Source: Ottelia alismoides (taxonomy: Eukaryota > Streptophyta > Magnoliopsida > Alismatales > Hydrocharitaceae). From it: a DNA stretch of 64,000 nt. The position numbers and the translations under genes are program-made. The notes beneath the pieces were generated by a model. It saw nothing but the letters and a program-made list of their open reading frames with translations. It searched no databases and was not told the DNA's origin. The stretch spans positions 186,001-250,000 of the forward strand of contig JAZKJV010007258.1 of NCBI GenBank assembly GCA_037367405.1, read 5' to 3'. How positions within the stretch are numbered: position 1 is the stretch's first letter; each line of letters begins with the position of its first letter. Shown here piece by piece: positions 11,701 to 24,327 of the stretch.

Positions 11701-13273
11701 AGAGCCTAATCTAGATATCAATTACTCAGAAAGCGATAGAGTTGGATCCTCAGAGAAAAGAGAAGGGACCGACTTCCGATGAGACAGTAGATGAGGATGA
11801 GGTTAACACACAACTGGCAGCATCCGTCCAGGCCATTCAATAGCAGTTGACAGACCAAGCTCTCACCCATGGCAAATTTTGAGAGACGCTGATGGAGACG
11901 AGGAGGGACTGTAAGAGCCAAGGAGGAGAGTAAGAAGAATAACATGGTGGAAATGATGATGACACACTACAAGAGGACATGAAGGAGGAGCGGGACAGGG
12001 AAGGCAGCCCAAGAAAACTCTGACAGAAACATATAACCATGGTGTTGGCCAGATTACTAAGTGAATTTGAATCCCAATGATCCACGAACACTAAGAGCTT
12101 AAGTCGTCGTTGCTCCATCTGTTGTTGATCTTCCATGGAAACACGAATGAAGAACCTTGCATCCACCTGCAGCAATTCAACGGGATCTGCAGCACCATGC
12201 ACTACCCCAACATCCTATTGAAGGTAGTCAAGATGATTTCCCTCCCTTTTAGCCTGCAAGACAAGGTTCTTTACCAGATCTATCACCTTTGGAAGGTGGT
12301 GATGACCTGGGAAGAATTGAAATACACCTTCCTCCACAAATACTATCCCCTTGGTCGTATGAATCAGATGCGGGCTTGATCTCCAACTTATTTCAAAGCT
12401 CCAAGAATTATTTCATGAGGCATGGGATAGATTCAAAGATCATATGGAGAAGTGCCCCTACCATGATCTGCCTAAGACCAACTTGGTCCAAAACTTATTT
12501 GAGGGCTTGCATCAAGAAAGCCAAAGGCTCGTCGATGCCACATGCGGAAGGTCGCACTTCAATGAGGATGAAGATGTTGTGTGGCAAATCTTCAAAGAAA
12601 TGACCGAGGGCTCTGCAGCACCATCCTTGTCTCGTGTATTCCAGAAGCCTCATGTGATCCTGCATAAGACTATCAATGTGACATCGTATCATGAGGAGGA
12701 AAGAGAGATGACGTCCATCCTCAGCATTATTAGGAACCATCTCTCTAAAGTGGACATTATTGAAAGTTGATCACAAGACCTTGAGAAACTAAATATGATC
12801 GAGCAAAGAACCAAGTTCTCGGACAATCTCGACCAGATTTTGAAGCATCTTGAGCTTCTAGTAAGCACCATTCATGCTTGTCAGTTATAAAGGAGCTTGT
12901 CGATAATTATGTCGAATACAAGGAGACATCCCAGCTGCAAAATCAAGGGCCACCGCAGTTTGAGCAGCACGTATACTATGTGCAAACACCTGACCAGGGT
13001 ATCTCCTCACCGCATCAGTAGATGGTAGTGTACCATCCTGAGCCTTGCACTTACTCCGATCCATTCTACCCACTGCCTCCCCAGATTCAAGAAGTAAATG
13101 TTGTGTGAGGCAATGAGCAAGCTCTGACCCGTCCTAGCCGACGACCTCAGGGTTTGAGCACCGCAATTCTACCATTTATTCTAGAACAAGGTGGAAAAAA
13201 TTTCAAACAACAGCTATACCACTAATCTCCACATCAAGGAAACAACTAGAGACAAAACAATACCAACAATTGG
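11701..13273 (+). pseudogene. Element B: broken gag, cut by element C
   Basis: Plant Ty3/gypsy gag remnant. The conserved core is in two frames: HGNTNEEPCIHLQQFNGICS at 12,130-12,190 through MTWEELKYTFLHKYYPLG (about 12,300-12,357), then after a frameshift near 12,400, DLPKTNLVQNLFEGLHQESQ and GRSHFNEDEDVVWQIFKEM (12,470-12,610), then a helical stretch HLSKVDIIES. The C-terminal part keeps YVQTPDQG and PPQIQEVN (about 12,975-13,110), matching YYVQTPDLV and PPPVIQEVND of element F, with stops between. Near 13,270 the Q/N-rich tail stops and the LTR of element C begins. pol of B is not in the window. Confidence 0.75.
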
Positions 13274-16200
13274 TAGATAAACCGTGAAATGTCCTCCGTT
13301 AATCGTGTGAATTAATGCTTGAATTTCATTATAGGTAGGTAATCTCAGATCAATCAAAAAGACCACTTAAATTAATATTAATTAAAGCAAGCGATCGGAT
13401 TTATTTTACTTGGGCAAGCCCAAGGTTGAACTCAGGGAGGCCACTGTATCCATAGGTTAATTATCAGATGATCTAGATGTTATGTTTTTAGAGAAGAAAT
13501 TTTTATCTTTTTTATGCAATTAATGATGAAAGTAAAAGTTTGGTGAAGTCCAAGGGTTAAAATACAATTTTCATTCAAATGATGCCCAAAAATCATAAAA
13601 CATGGTTAGAATATAAAAAATATGAAAAAATAATCTAAGTGATTTTTTTTTGAAATTTTCTAATGCAAAATGAATTTATTATGAACTAAAAATGTTGATA
13701 GGGTGATTTTTAGTAAATTAATGTTAATAAATATCAAAACTAATTATTTCTCAGAATTAAAATTTTCCTAGACAATTTTAATGAAGATGTATCCAGGAAA
13801 ATTAATAACTCCTAAAAATATTTGGTCTACAGCCTACTAAAAAGCATTTACCATCGAGCCTATATATACGTGTAAATGAAATGATTTTTTGGCATAAGTA
13901 AAACACATTTAATTCTACCTACTATGAATTTTTGGGAAATTTTGGAGCAATAAATGGTTTATAAATTTCAAAGCATATAGTTGGTAAAATATGGTAATTT
14001 TCACCAAATTAATTATAATAAATTATCTATATCTCACAAAAATACAAATAAATAATCATAAAGTAGAGAAATAAATGTTCTACACTATACAATTTTAGGA
14101 ATTGAAATATGATGATGAGTGATTGTTCAAAATAAGGCACAAAGTGAGGGTTCTAAATGCAATACAGAGAAAGAAATAAAAAAAGTAAATAAAGTCAACA
14201 AGGGCCTAAGTTCAATTACCAAGACCCGTAGGGTCTTCTGCAATTTTCCAAGCACATGTGTGCATCGCATGTGACTCTAGATGGTGGTGACCTCCTTGTT
14301 TTTTGCTGGAAAACGGGGGTGGGTGGTCGGTGCAATTTTTCCCTGCCCTACGTGTTTCTCATGAGAGGGGGAGAGATGGGGCGACGAGCAGACGAGGATG
14401 TGCGGTGCACTAACCGAGGTAGGGCATGCGTTGAAGCTTAAGGCACGTCGATGAGCGACTTCTGATGTGTGGGGATGCGATTAGGGATGTTGATGTTCGA
14501 CGAGGATGGAGGAGTTACCGATGAGGAGGTGGAGGTTGTTGACAGCAAAGGAAGATCCTTGCGCGGGTCGAGGGTGATGCAGCTGAAAAAGCACGGCTTG
14601 TGGCAAGGGTAGTGTTATCAACAGTGAAGGGTGAAGGACAATTGACGTACAACCAGAGCTCAATGTGAGCTGCAGAACTGTGTGATGCTCGAGGAGGTGG
14701 AATGAAGCGGTGAGGCTGAGCGGAGCGGGTGAAGATGTGAAGGTGAAAAGGAGTTGGAAGTGGTGGGGTGGTCAGTGATGGGCATGCTGGCCGAGCACGA
14801 CAAGCATGATGGAGTGCAGGTCGGGGTGCACATAGGAGTGGGATGACAAGGTAGGAAGCCAAAGAGGTGGAGCGTAGCAGGTGGAGGTGAATATCAAAGA
14901 TGATTGTTTGGAAATCAGGGAAGTGTGTCGATCGGGAAGAGGAAGAGGAAGAACATGGAACAAAGAAAGAAGAAGAAGAAGAAGATGGGAAGAGGTGAAA
15001 AAAGAGAGAAAAAGGATTGTACTTGAAGAGTGATGATCAGATGCCTGGGAGGTGAAAGTTGGGAGCTTCCTAGGCGTAGCTCACATGCCTCAGCAAGGGT
15101 AGAGATCTAGTAGCTACAGTCAGCATCTGAAGTAGAAAAAGACGGTGCTCATGGATCTCACCTAGAGGAAATGCCCTCATCGTCTCTCAACTCACTCGAT
15201 CAGTGCTATCACCGGTGATGGTGAGGAGCTGGAGGTTCTCTCGTAGATGATGAAAACGGTTGATGGAGGGCAAAGGAGAGGTCTTTATGGGAGATTGAGA
15301 GATGGTCGAGTTACACGGGAGAGAGGGAGAGATGGAGATCATAGCTAGAGAGGGCAGAGCAGATGGGTCGCAGTTGGTGCGCACTGCCAATGGCCGTAGG
15401 AAATGTGTGTTGTTACGAGCGACGGTTGCCATAGAAGTGGGCATGTGTCGCAAGGCACGAGTAGCGGTTGCAAGTCGCACGGACATGCGGCGGTTGCTAG
15501 ACGGACACCACAGGTGGGGGAGCGGCGTGGGAGAAGGGGGAAGAGGAGGGTGCCATATGGTGCGTAGGCAGCCACATGGTGATGAAAAAATAAAATTAAA
15601 ATAAATTTAAAATAATGATAATTTTTATTATAATCATAATTATAATAGTAATTAAGTAATAACTAAATAATAAATAAATTAATTAAAAAGAAAATAATAA
15701 TAAGGTAGTGACACGTGACGGCTCAAGGAGAAGCCACATGTCGCTCCTAGAAAATTCAAAAATTTAATCAAAAGAAAAATATAAAAGAAATATCAAATGA
15801 AGTCAAATAAAAAGTAGTCTCATAAAAGCTTTTCATATCGACGAGATCTACAACTTTCATGAAGAACCCAAATCCAAAAGACATCATCTGTACAAAAAGT
15901 ATATTTAGTGGTACTCTATAGTATAAAATCCTGGAATTTTGTATTATGCAATTTTTGGCATTTTCAATAAATTAAATATCAAAATAAAATCAGATAAAAT
16001 ACAGAATAAATATTTACAAATTAATCTATTTTTTGAATTTTGAATTATTACGAAAAAAATGAACCAAAATAAAGGGGACATATGTACATACTATATATAC
16101 AGGGGGATGTTTACTTTCTTTGAATTTTGCTTAAATTAAAATTTATATTTTTATATAACTTATTTAAATAATAATCAAAGAAAATAAATGCAAATAAATA

Positions 16201-16756
16201 AATAAATAAGGGTGATTTTTGTACATGAAATAACACGGTCAAAATAGTCCATATGTACAATGTACAATGAGGCTCCAAAACTCAAGTTTCACATGAACTC
16301 ATGTTCTTTTGAATCTACTCTTGTTTTGTATATAATTGAACGTACAATAATTCAAAAGTGGGTATGGGTCCATAGGAGACTATTTGAGAGAAAGATTCAG
16401 TTCTACTACTTTTAGCATCAAAACTAGGGTTGAATTGTATTTGGTAAATATAAAAGTTGGTATTTTTTAGTATTTTCCTTTATTAGTATTAGTAATATAT
16501 ACAAAATAAAGTTGATTTTATTTGGTTTTGACCTAGTGAAAAATAAATAAATATATGGGAAATCGTGGTAATATACAAGCGATAATTTGCAAGATTTTTA
16601 GGCTTCTTATTTAATGCAATTAAGAATGCTAAAACATGGTTATTATTTACAAGTGCATGAATGATAATAATGCAATATAGATGAAGAAATACGACTATTT
16701 ACTTGGGAACATAGCTCTATTTTCATCTTTTAGAGTAATGAATCACATATTCATCA
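13274..16756 (-). repeat. Element C: 3' LTR (about 3.5 kb)
   Basis: On the minus strand it starts TGATGAATATGTGATTCA at 16,756. Its U5 end carries CCTGAGTTCAACCTTGGGCT then CCAAGTAAAATAAATCC (about 13,435-13,395), matching U5 of E (CCTTGGGACTTGTCCAAG at 36,731) and G. The central part 14,230-15,580 is GC-rich; AT-rich arms flank it. A possible TATA box (CCATAAAGA, minus) lies near 15,283. The several open frames in the GC-rich part overlap on both strands, match nothing and are not reported as genes. The left end is uncertain by a few bases. Confidence 0.7.
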
Positions 16757-16770
16757 ACACCATATACTTA
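16757..16770 (-). other. Element C: polypurine tract (decayed)
   Basis: Minus strand: AAGTATATGGTGT directly before the LTR start. It corresponds to AAGTATAGGGGGG of G and TATGTATAGGGGGA of E. The adjoining + strand ACTTAAACCTTGCTCACCCCCGAGC matches the sequence next to G's PPT (ACTTAAACTATGCTCGTCCTCGAGC). Confidence 0.6.
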
Positions 16771-18654
16771 AACCTTGCTCACCCCCGAGCAACTAAAATG
16801 AAATGCGGAAGTGAAATGATATTGGGTTCCATACCAAGGTCATGAACAAAAGGTGAAAATGGAGCTCGACTTGACCTTTGGACTAATAATGTGGTGGATC
16901 TCCTTATGATAATTATGATTTATAAAACGATAACCTCCAAGTTGTACATGTCATTGCCCAAACCTGACTCAGAAGTCATCTTAGATCAACCCCTTCCCAA
17001 AGCATCCCACATAAAAATTGAATAATTGTCTCTGACATGTGAAGGATGTTAACTCTTCCCATTCAAGATGTTGGACTACCATGCAATCTCCTCCTCCAGT
17101 AACTCGTCCTCCAGGAGTCATGTTTTTCCTTCTAAGTTCAGCAACGTGCTAGTTCACAACGAATGAGGGGAGAAGTATAGAAAAAGGGAAAAGATGTGGG
17201 GAGTGACCAGTGTAGTAGACTCTCTAGTGAAGCTTGGCTGGTGTAGCCAAGTCTCCACTAGATCTACAAGCTATTTGAATCTTGGAATAATAATATTTTT
17301 GGTATTAGCATCTTTTTGGTAGAATTTGTGGTTACTCTGCATTGATCTCTTGTGCCCTGATGGATATAGAATATTTTGGTCCACCCATGTTTTAGGGTCT
17401 TAGAAAAATTATGCTACCAGTCCATCCCTCATCTAAAGCTTTATTTCAACTGGTACTCTGGTCTTTAGATGTCCATGCTACCAAAGAAAATGACATTGTC
17501 TTCCAACACCTTGTGTGAGTTGATCTAAGTGCGCAGTGTAGTGTACAGATTAGTTCCTTATCCAAGAGTCTACTGATAATGAGGTGACTAGGTTAGACAC
17601 TAGGATTCAAAGTTTTGACATTGTCTTGTGAACTTGGAGAATTAAGTCCAAGACCTGAAGTTTCTAAATTCTACTTCTCAATGAAGTTTCTCTGAAACTT
17701 AAGTAGATTAAGGTCATGTCAAGTTCATCTTCGATTTCTATTTATAACTCGATTCAGAACCCATTGACTTTCCACTTGTCATATGCATGATATGAAAATG
17801 AAATACATATGATATGAAATGCATATGAATGGAGTTGAAGATGTTTTTTGTGTGCTAGAATGATATGCATGAATGAATAAGACGTCCTTTAACAAAAGTT
17901 TTTTTGTTATACCCCCTATTTTACAACAATTTTACAAAAGAGTATTATTTACAAGGAGTTTACAAGATTATGCACATTTTATATCTTGTACATAGTATAC
18001 ATCTTACAAATACATGTATTTTACATATTTTACAACAACATAGTTTTTTTCTCTTTTTTCCTTTTTTTACCAATTTCAACCATCTTGTAATTATGAATTT
18101 TATATTCATAAAATACGTGAAAGTACAAGCCACGAGTAGAGTATATATGTATGTAATACATACCCCTCCTACACTTAGCATGTGCTGTCCTCAGAGCACA
18201 AAAAGCGAGGGAAAGACATAGCTCATGCTCAGTGTAAGAGAGTGAAAAAATATAAGTATAGAAGTCAACAAACCCACCCCTATACTTAGGCTCTGATCAT
18301 CCTAAGTGTAGAAGAAGAGAAAGATGGGGTGGTTGAGGCCGAGAGAAGAAGAAATGGGTGAATGAATCTACATGGTAGGCATCAGTCCCCCCTATACTTA
18401 AGCTCTATGTCAGCCTAAGTATAGGAAAGAAGTAAGTATGAGAACCGTTGGGGTTGGGGAATGTACACAGAAAAAGAAAAAGAAAATAAGGAGTGACTCG
18501 AGTCACTCTCCTCTCTATACTTAGCATCCGGTCATCCTAAGTATAGCCACAAAATGATAATGATATGGACCATGGGCAAGTGATACATATCGCTAGGGAG
18601 GAAGGGAACAAAAAGAAGAAAACCTATACAAGATGGAGTAAGCATATACAAGGA
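16771..18654 (-). other. Element C: 3' UTR
   Basis: Non-coding. Minus-strand reading matches E's 3' UTR: CGAGTTAT near 17,750 (E 42,283), TTTCAGAGAAACTTCA near 17,690 (E 42,340), then AACTTCAGGTCTTGGACTTA near 17,655 (E 42,377). Paired GTGTAGCCAAGTCTCC-type motifs lie at 17,195-17,260, as in D, E and F. The hairpin array is at 18,121-18,549. Confidence 0.7.
18121..18549 (-). repeat. Element C: array of PPT-like hairpins
   Basis: Four units on the minus strand, each an inverted repeat of TACTTAGG/CCTAAGTA type leading into a purine run: ~18,165-18,237, 18,277-18,310, 18,388-18,426 and 18,513-18,546. The + strand shows CCCCCCTATACTTAAGC ... GCCTAAGTATAG and similar. The same arrangement is in D, E, F and G. 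Confidence 0.75.
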
Positions 18655-21050
18655 TCAAGAAGGTTTGCGATTGAACTTCTTATGTGAATGGAGAGGGAAG
18701 ATGAAGTGTAGACCTGTGTCATTGTGGGATTCATCCCCAGAAGAATAATAGTGAGGAGGATGGAATGTCCATCATAGTCGATTTTCTAGAACCTGATGTA
18801 TGGAGAGGCCGATGATGGTGATTTTTCTTGAGGGGTTCAGGGGAATGGTTTGAGGAAGCAATGCTCTTCATCTTTTCACTAGAAGATCGACTAGAAGAAA
18901 TAACTTCCTTTTTGGGAGTGATTTTGTGAGATGTTTGACATCTCTATGGTTGGTGGCTGTGACAATGAAGGCACATGACTCAGAATACCGAATGGTAAAG
19001 GCAATATAAGAAGATTGTGTCTGGCTCGGAGAGAGTTTCTATTTACTAGTCCTCTATAGAAGTTGTCACAGTGGTGGTGATGCAAGCAACGAGAATTGTG
19101 GATGTATGGAGACTCCGAACCAATGATAGGCTTGATGGTCGGTATATCAAGTGTAGTAGAGAGGAAGGACTAATATATCTCTCGATGGTCACGACTGTCA
19201 GTGGCTATGTGGGTCGCATTGGGATGGAGTGTGTCGTCAAAGGTCATGTGTTGTCGATATGTCCCTAATGCTAGAAAATTGATTTTCCCAGTCTCATAAT
19301 CTATAGTCACCATAGACAAGGCTAAGAACGGCTTCCCTAAAATAATAGGAGACTGGGTGAACTCTCCTCGACGCTTAATATCAATGATCATAAATTCCAC
19401 TCTGAGTGGAGCACCTTGGAAGGTAATGATGACTGGAACAATTCCACACCACCATTTTATGGATCGATCAACCAACTGAACGATCACTCTCGATTTCCTA
19501 AGTGGTCCGAGTTTGAGCTTGCCAAACATGGAGGTCGGGAGGATGTTCACAGAAGAGTCATCTTCGATTATAGCATGGGAATAGATGATTTCTTTGATAT
19601 CACATTCAACCCTAGGCACTACTTCACTCTGCAGCTCTTAGTCTTTCACCCCATCACCAAGGAGGTGGCCATAAACAATAGGTGTCTCTCAGTTATTGTT
19701 CTCTTATTGCCCAACTTCTTGGGCATAAATTTACTCCTTACAAATCTTTGGAAGTTGAGAAAGTGATCTATGGCCTTTATTAAGGGAAGCTTAAGAATTA
19801 GTTCCTCAACAATGGCTTCCCTAAGGATAGGATCTAATTTTTTAAATTATTTTTTCCATTTTTTATGAGATTGTTTGGTTTTTCAGATTTTTGGTCTTTT
19901 TGGTAGGTGAACAGTGACACTCAGGATTGGAAGGCAAGTGGTTAGTAGAAGAAGTAGGTAGAATAGACTCTAGTTGTATAGAGGTTGTGGGTTTCCTAGT
20001 GACTGTTAAGTTTTCAACATCAAATCCACTTATTTCCTTTTCTGCTTTCATGCCCAAGCTGCTAGTAATTGAGTTCAATATGTCAGTGACATTTCTCAAC
20101 TTGTCACCAAATGATTCATTTTTCTCGATAAGTCTAGAAATGTCATCCTCTAAAGAGTTCTCATGGAAAATCATGGGATAATCCTATTTAATGTGAGAAT
20201 CTAATGAGAATTTGGAGTCTCGTACTCAACATAGACTATGGAATGTAATGATGGGTTGAGTATAGACCATCAATGAGGCAGATATTGGTTGGAGCCTCAT
20301 ATAATGGATTTAATAAATAAAGGGGGCTTGTAGATCAAGCTCATGTGTCCAATCCTCTTTATGTGTAGGCTCTCTGAATGTATGGTATGAGGGATGTATG
20401 GTTGATCACTAAGGTCAATCAAGTCAGGGAGTTCATCGGAGGGTGTAGGCCTCTACATTCGATTTGTTCTTTAGACCATGTTATATCCTAAAGGCAAATC
20501 AGGATGTGTATGCGTGATTCATTAACCTTAACCAAGATTCACATGAGGAGTGAATGGGGTTTATTGGGAAAAATAACTCTACCAATCATCTATCTCCATC
20601 GTGTCTTGCTCTGTAAATGGTTCTTTGATTCCACCATGCTCTCCAAAATATGGTGAGTCAACCCAAGATGAAAGTGGATCATGGTGTAGGCGAGAAGTGT
20701 GAAAAAGTGGAAAAGTCATTTGAAGTTCTGACTTCATGTTCAGGATTGGATGGGGGAAAGAAAGATGGCTGAGGAGAAACTGTCTCAAAGAGAGGGTTCT
20801 GCTAGAAGAAAGAGGAGGCTAAGAAGTCGGTTGGAGGTTCGACTTTATAGTTGGACTGGAGGGGAGAGAAAAAAGGTAACTGAGGAAGAACTGTCTCATA
20901 GAGAGGGATCTTAGAGGAGTGCGAAGATGGTTGGTACGGAAATCGATAAGCCAACAACTTCAAGAAGGAATGAAAACAGATTGAGGTGAAAACTTGCAAT
21001 TGCATAGAAGGAAAACATACAGACATACACAAAAACAAATGCAAGAGCAA
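18655..21050 (-). pseudogene. Element C: non-autonomous retroelement ORF with pseudo-retropepsin
   Basis: One long broken frame shared with element E (38,476-41,292). N-terminal region: two 37-codon tandem units (KIPLYETVLPQLPFF and QNPLFETVSPQPSFF, 20,915-20,690). Then a helical segment DDISRLIEKNESFGDKLRNV (about 20,150-20,085; E has DDISRINKRFELMEDRFQKF). Then a pre-protease part LDPILREAI ... LPLIKAIDHF (about 19,840-19,760). Then a protease-like domain (19,619-19,260) with IEDDSSVNILPTS, VIVQLVDRSIK, FQGAPLRVEF and IILGKPFLALS. In functional retropepsins of this lineage the first motif is D-S-G-S-S (as in A and F); here Asp is Glu and Gly is Asp, so the domain should be inactive. The C-terminus, YYSSGDES ... 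HKKFNRKPS, aligns with E. The start codon is unclear (candidates near 20,990-21,050). Stops are present. Confidence 0.65.
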
Positions 21051-21276
21051 GCCCTTGTTTCTTCAACTTATCACAGTGATGGTCGCAAAGGTACAATTGT
21101 TTTCTTTTTAGTTTTAGTTAAGTGATAAAACAATCTTTTTACTCATGCATACAAGGTGGGTCATAAGATGCCCAGTGTATGCTCTCACTCTATCCCAATC
21201 AAAGAGACGATCTTCCTGAGTAGTCGAGTTCAATATCATACTGATGAGCAACCAAACGACTAGGGATAAGTGCCAA
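21051..21276 (-). other. Element C: leader remnant
   Basis: Minus-strand sequence resembling the last few hundred bases of E's leader (E ~37,960-38,400), so about 1 kb of leader is missing. At 21,259-21,276 the minus strand starts TGGCACTTATCC, a weak PBS-like sequence (about 9 of 17 positions). Confidence 0.45.
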
Positions 21277-24200
21277 AATAAAACAAATGGTCGTTGTGAC
21301 CCAAATCACTCGGCTCGTTCAATAAGAAAAATAACCACTAAAGAAGATCAAACCATCAAATGTAAGTGGTTTGCTATTTTATTTACCTCGTATAGTGACC
21401 AGGGTCGAAAATAAGGAGCACGATTTAAAAAATAAGTATTCAAATTAAGAAAATAATATAGATTTTTAGTGGTTTTTAGTTTTTCAAATTTTTAGTTTCC
21501 AATAAAAGTGAACAAGCATAAAACACACAACGCACACACAATACTCTTTTTGGATTTTCAAAATAATAAAAAAGGCTCAAAAAATTAAACTAAAAATATT
21601 TTTGGTTTTTTGGCTTTGATTTTTTTTTGTAATTTTTATGAAAATTTTTAATGTTTTTATGAATTTTTAAAAATCAAACAGTGCCAAAAATGCAAAACAG
21701 CGTGCAATCAGAACCAAACTGTAAATTAAAAATTTTTAAAGACCCAAATTCCTAGATGACAATTTTATGATAAAATAGAAATAAAAAGCTACAAACATAA
21801 ATTGAAAACACATTTTTTATTTTTCTTCGATTTAATAATTTTTTTGTAAGTTTTTGGTTGTTTAATGATTTTTATGGTTTTTACAAGGTATTTTCAAACA
21901 AAATTAATATCGGAGTTAAAACACAATAAAAGACAAACACATTAATTTTTGTGGAAATTTTAAGACATTATTTTCTATTTTTTATGATTTTTGGAATTTA
22001 GACAGGACACGTTTTTGGGGTTTTTAAATTTTTAAAAATATAAAAAGCACTCAAATTAATACACAAAAATCACCACAAATATTACACATTAGTAGGAGCT
22101 TAAAGAAATTTTTAGGCAATTTTTAGAATTAATTTAAAAGTTATTAAGTCCACTAAAAGCCAAAGAGTTAGATACAGTTCATAGGGACCTAAAAATAAAT
22201 AGTTTAAGTCTACGGACCAAGTAAATTACAAGCTATAAAAACATAAGGTCGAATCTGCAAATAATCCAACCCAACATGCATGGCACATTATCCAGACTCA
22301 CAGGGGAATAAATGCAATTCTTAAAATTTCACATTCATTTTGTAACAACATAAAAGCTCATAACAGAAAGTGCAAATAACCCAAAGAGCATGTAGGGACA
22401 CATGTGCGTCAGACTCAGAGCGACTAAAATGCAAATATAAAAAGTATGAGGTCCAAACTATAAATGTCTTTATCTAGAAATTTTATTTTCTATACTAAAG
22501 CGAAATATGGAAACATGCAGGGGGAAATATGAAATATACCCAAGTAGGGGGCACGTGGCACGTGCACGAGGAGGTGGATGTGGATGGCTCTGATCATCTT
22601 CTAAAAAGATCTGACGGTTTTGATCTTGTCGGGAACGTGCGCGTCAGATGGTTCCACTGGATCTGATAAGACCATTAGGATGGAAGCTTGGCCTACGACT
22701 CTAATCAGATCTAGAAGGCTGCTCCAGATCGAACGACAAAGAGGGGTCCTGGATGAACTCATCCAGGGCGAACTTCAATCGTGCAAGGGAGGAGATACGC
22801 CACTCTGATGAGATCGCCAAGAAGTCCAATAAAGTCGTGGAAGTGATGCGCGTCGGGTGGTGAGCTCCGATGAGGGAGACAACGGTCGGATGTACGTGGT
22901 GGTGAAGCTCTTCCTAGAGCTGCTCTGCCAAAGCATTAGGGGGTCCAAAGGGGGCTCCTCACGCAAGCCATTACCTGCAAAGGGTGATATGCTCGAAGAT
23001 GAAGCTCTGACAAGGGTTATTTTGCAAGAAAACCAAAGGAAGTGGCGGTGGATGAGGGTCGACCTCCAGCAAAGGCGAGAGAAGGATATCCTATCCTTAA
23101 TCTCGCTACGATGGGAGAGATTAAGGTGGGCAGGTTGATTAAGAAGGCGCGGGGTGAGTCGAGGGTTAGACTCGTGCAGAAGATGGTGGATAGTGGAGCT
23201 CCGACTAGCTAGTCGGAGCAGAGGACCTGTGATAATTGGCGAAATGAAAAATCAACATGAAAGGAAAATGTTGGGGGGGTAAGGAAGCTACCTGAGGACT
23301 CAGGCGAACACAGAAGGTCCAAGCGAAGGTGGATGACTAGGTCATGGCCTCAACCGAGCTGTAGCTAGCTGGGAGGCTTTACGCGGCAGAGCTTCAGCTG
23401 CTTTGCGAGCTACGAGCCTCCTGGCATCTCCGACAAGTCCTGAGCTACTCCTCCAAAGGATGTCGCTCCAGTGAAGGTGGCTAAGGGTCTTGGGTGGCAT
23501 GAGGGACGAACTGGAGAGAATGGGATGTGGAGGAGTGTATTTATAGGATGCTCGAGGGTCCAAGAAGATCGAAGCGTGGAGGGGAACCCTAGGGCGATGC
23601 GACCGCACCTAGGGATCCACCAGGATCGTGGATATGAGGGCTTTAATCGAGCACAAGAAATGAAGCCAAAGGTGGTCGAGTCAGGGTGATAGAAAATTGA
23701 GAAGGATCTCTAGTAAGGTGCATGGTGACCTGACCCGGCTAGTGGGTGACGTTGACCGGGGTCAACAATCCTAGCTGGACCAATGAGAAATCAACATTTA
23801 CAAAAATACAAGAAAAATGAATTAAAAATAGTAAATGAATTTATATTAAAAAGTGTATGGAATAAAAAATGTTTACTATTATATTTTTCTATGATTTTTA
23901 ATTATTTTTATGAAAAATAAAATAAGGTATATATATTATATAGAATTATATACAAGTATAATATACCTATGTATTATGCACAAGTATTTTTAATTTATTG
24001 CTTTTACAAATTACTTTATTTTATTTTTTATCTATTTACAAATTACTTTTAGGAATACTAAATATTTTTTATAGATTATTAAAGGTTGTAAAATAATCAG
24101 GTGTTGTATTATGTACACGTGTCTTTTCTACAAGGAATTGTTGATTTCATTTTCATTTTTATTTTGTTTTTATGATTTTTCTTTTATTTTTCTATTATTT

Positions 24201-24309
24201 CTAAGGCTGTATACAAGTATGTAAAAATACGGAAATATTATTATTTTGTCAAAAAAAACTACATAAGGATTTTGTACAAGTATAGATGATATGTACAATA
24301 CATAGTGCG
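21277..24309 (-). repeat. Element D: 3' LTR (about 3.0 kb)
   Basis: U5 at the left: minus-strand TTTTCGACCCTGGTCACTA (near 21,410) and GGTTATTTTTCTTATTGAAC (near 21,330), comparable with E's U5 (GGTTATTTTCTTGACCAA at 36,796). AT-rich 21,277-22,530, GC-rich 22,540-23,760, AT-rich U3 23,760-24,309. The outer end next to the PPT does not start with an obvious TG, so the boundary is approximate. The several short open frames in the GC-rich part are unsupported. Confidence 0.6.
23538..23547 (-). promoter_or_regulatory. Element D: candidate LTR TATA box
   Basis: Minus strand CCTATAAATA in a GC-rich context about 760 bases into the LTR, a usual place for the U3/R promoter in this lineage. Identified by consensus only. 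Confidence 0.45.
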
Positions 24310-24327
24310 ACCTTATCTCTCTTTACT
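24310..24327 (-). other. Element D: polypurine tract
   Basis: Minus strand AGTAAAGAGAGATAAGGT. The equivalent in F is AAAGTAGGGGGAGATAGGGT. Both are followed (higher coordinates) by the same 3' UTR sequence GATCAGGTCAAG. Confidence 0.55.

Larger units (their letters stand above)
13274..21270 (-). mobile_element. Element C: non-autonomous Ty3/gypsy element with pseudo-protease ORF
   Basis: Minus-strand element inserted in gag of B. Parts in its own 5'-3' order: leader remnant (~21,270-21,051), one long broken ORF (~21,050-18,655), 3' UTR with hairpin array, PPT (~16,770-16,757) and 3' LTR (16,756 to ~13,274). It has no RT, RNase H or integrase. It is the sister of element E in ORF, LTR start and 3' UTR. 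Its own 5' LTR is missing or is the divergent LTR next to it (21,277-24,309). Confidence 0.7.

Noticed and set aside
14256..15604. Possible host gene in a GC-rich island
   Set aside because: The island is the core of C's LTR, flanked by matching LTR features; open frames on both strands are short and unrelated to known proteins.
18121..18549. Regularly spaced repeats that might be read as a CRISPR-like array
   Set aside because: Eukaryotic retrotransposon 3' UTR; units are diverged hairpins with PPT-like ends and there are no cas genes.
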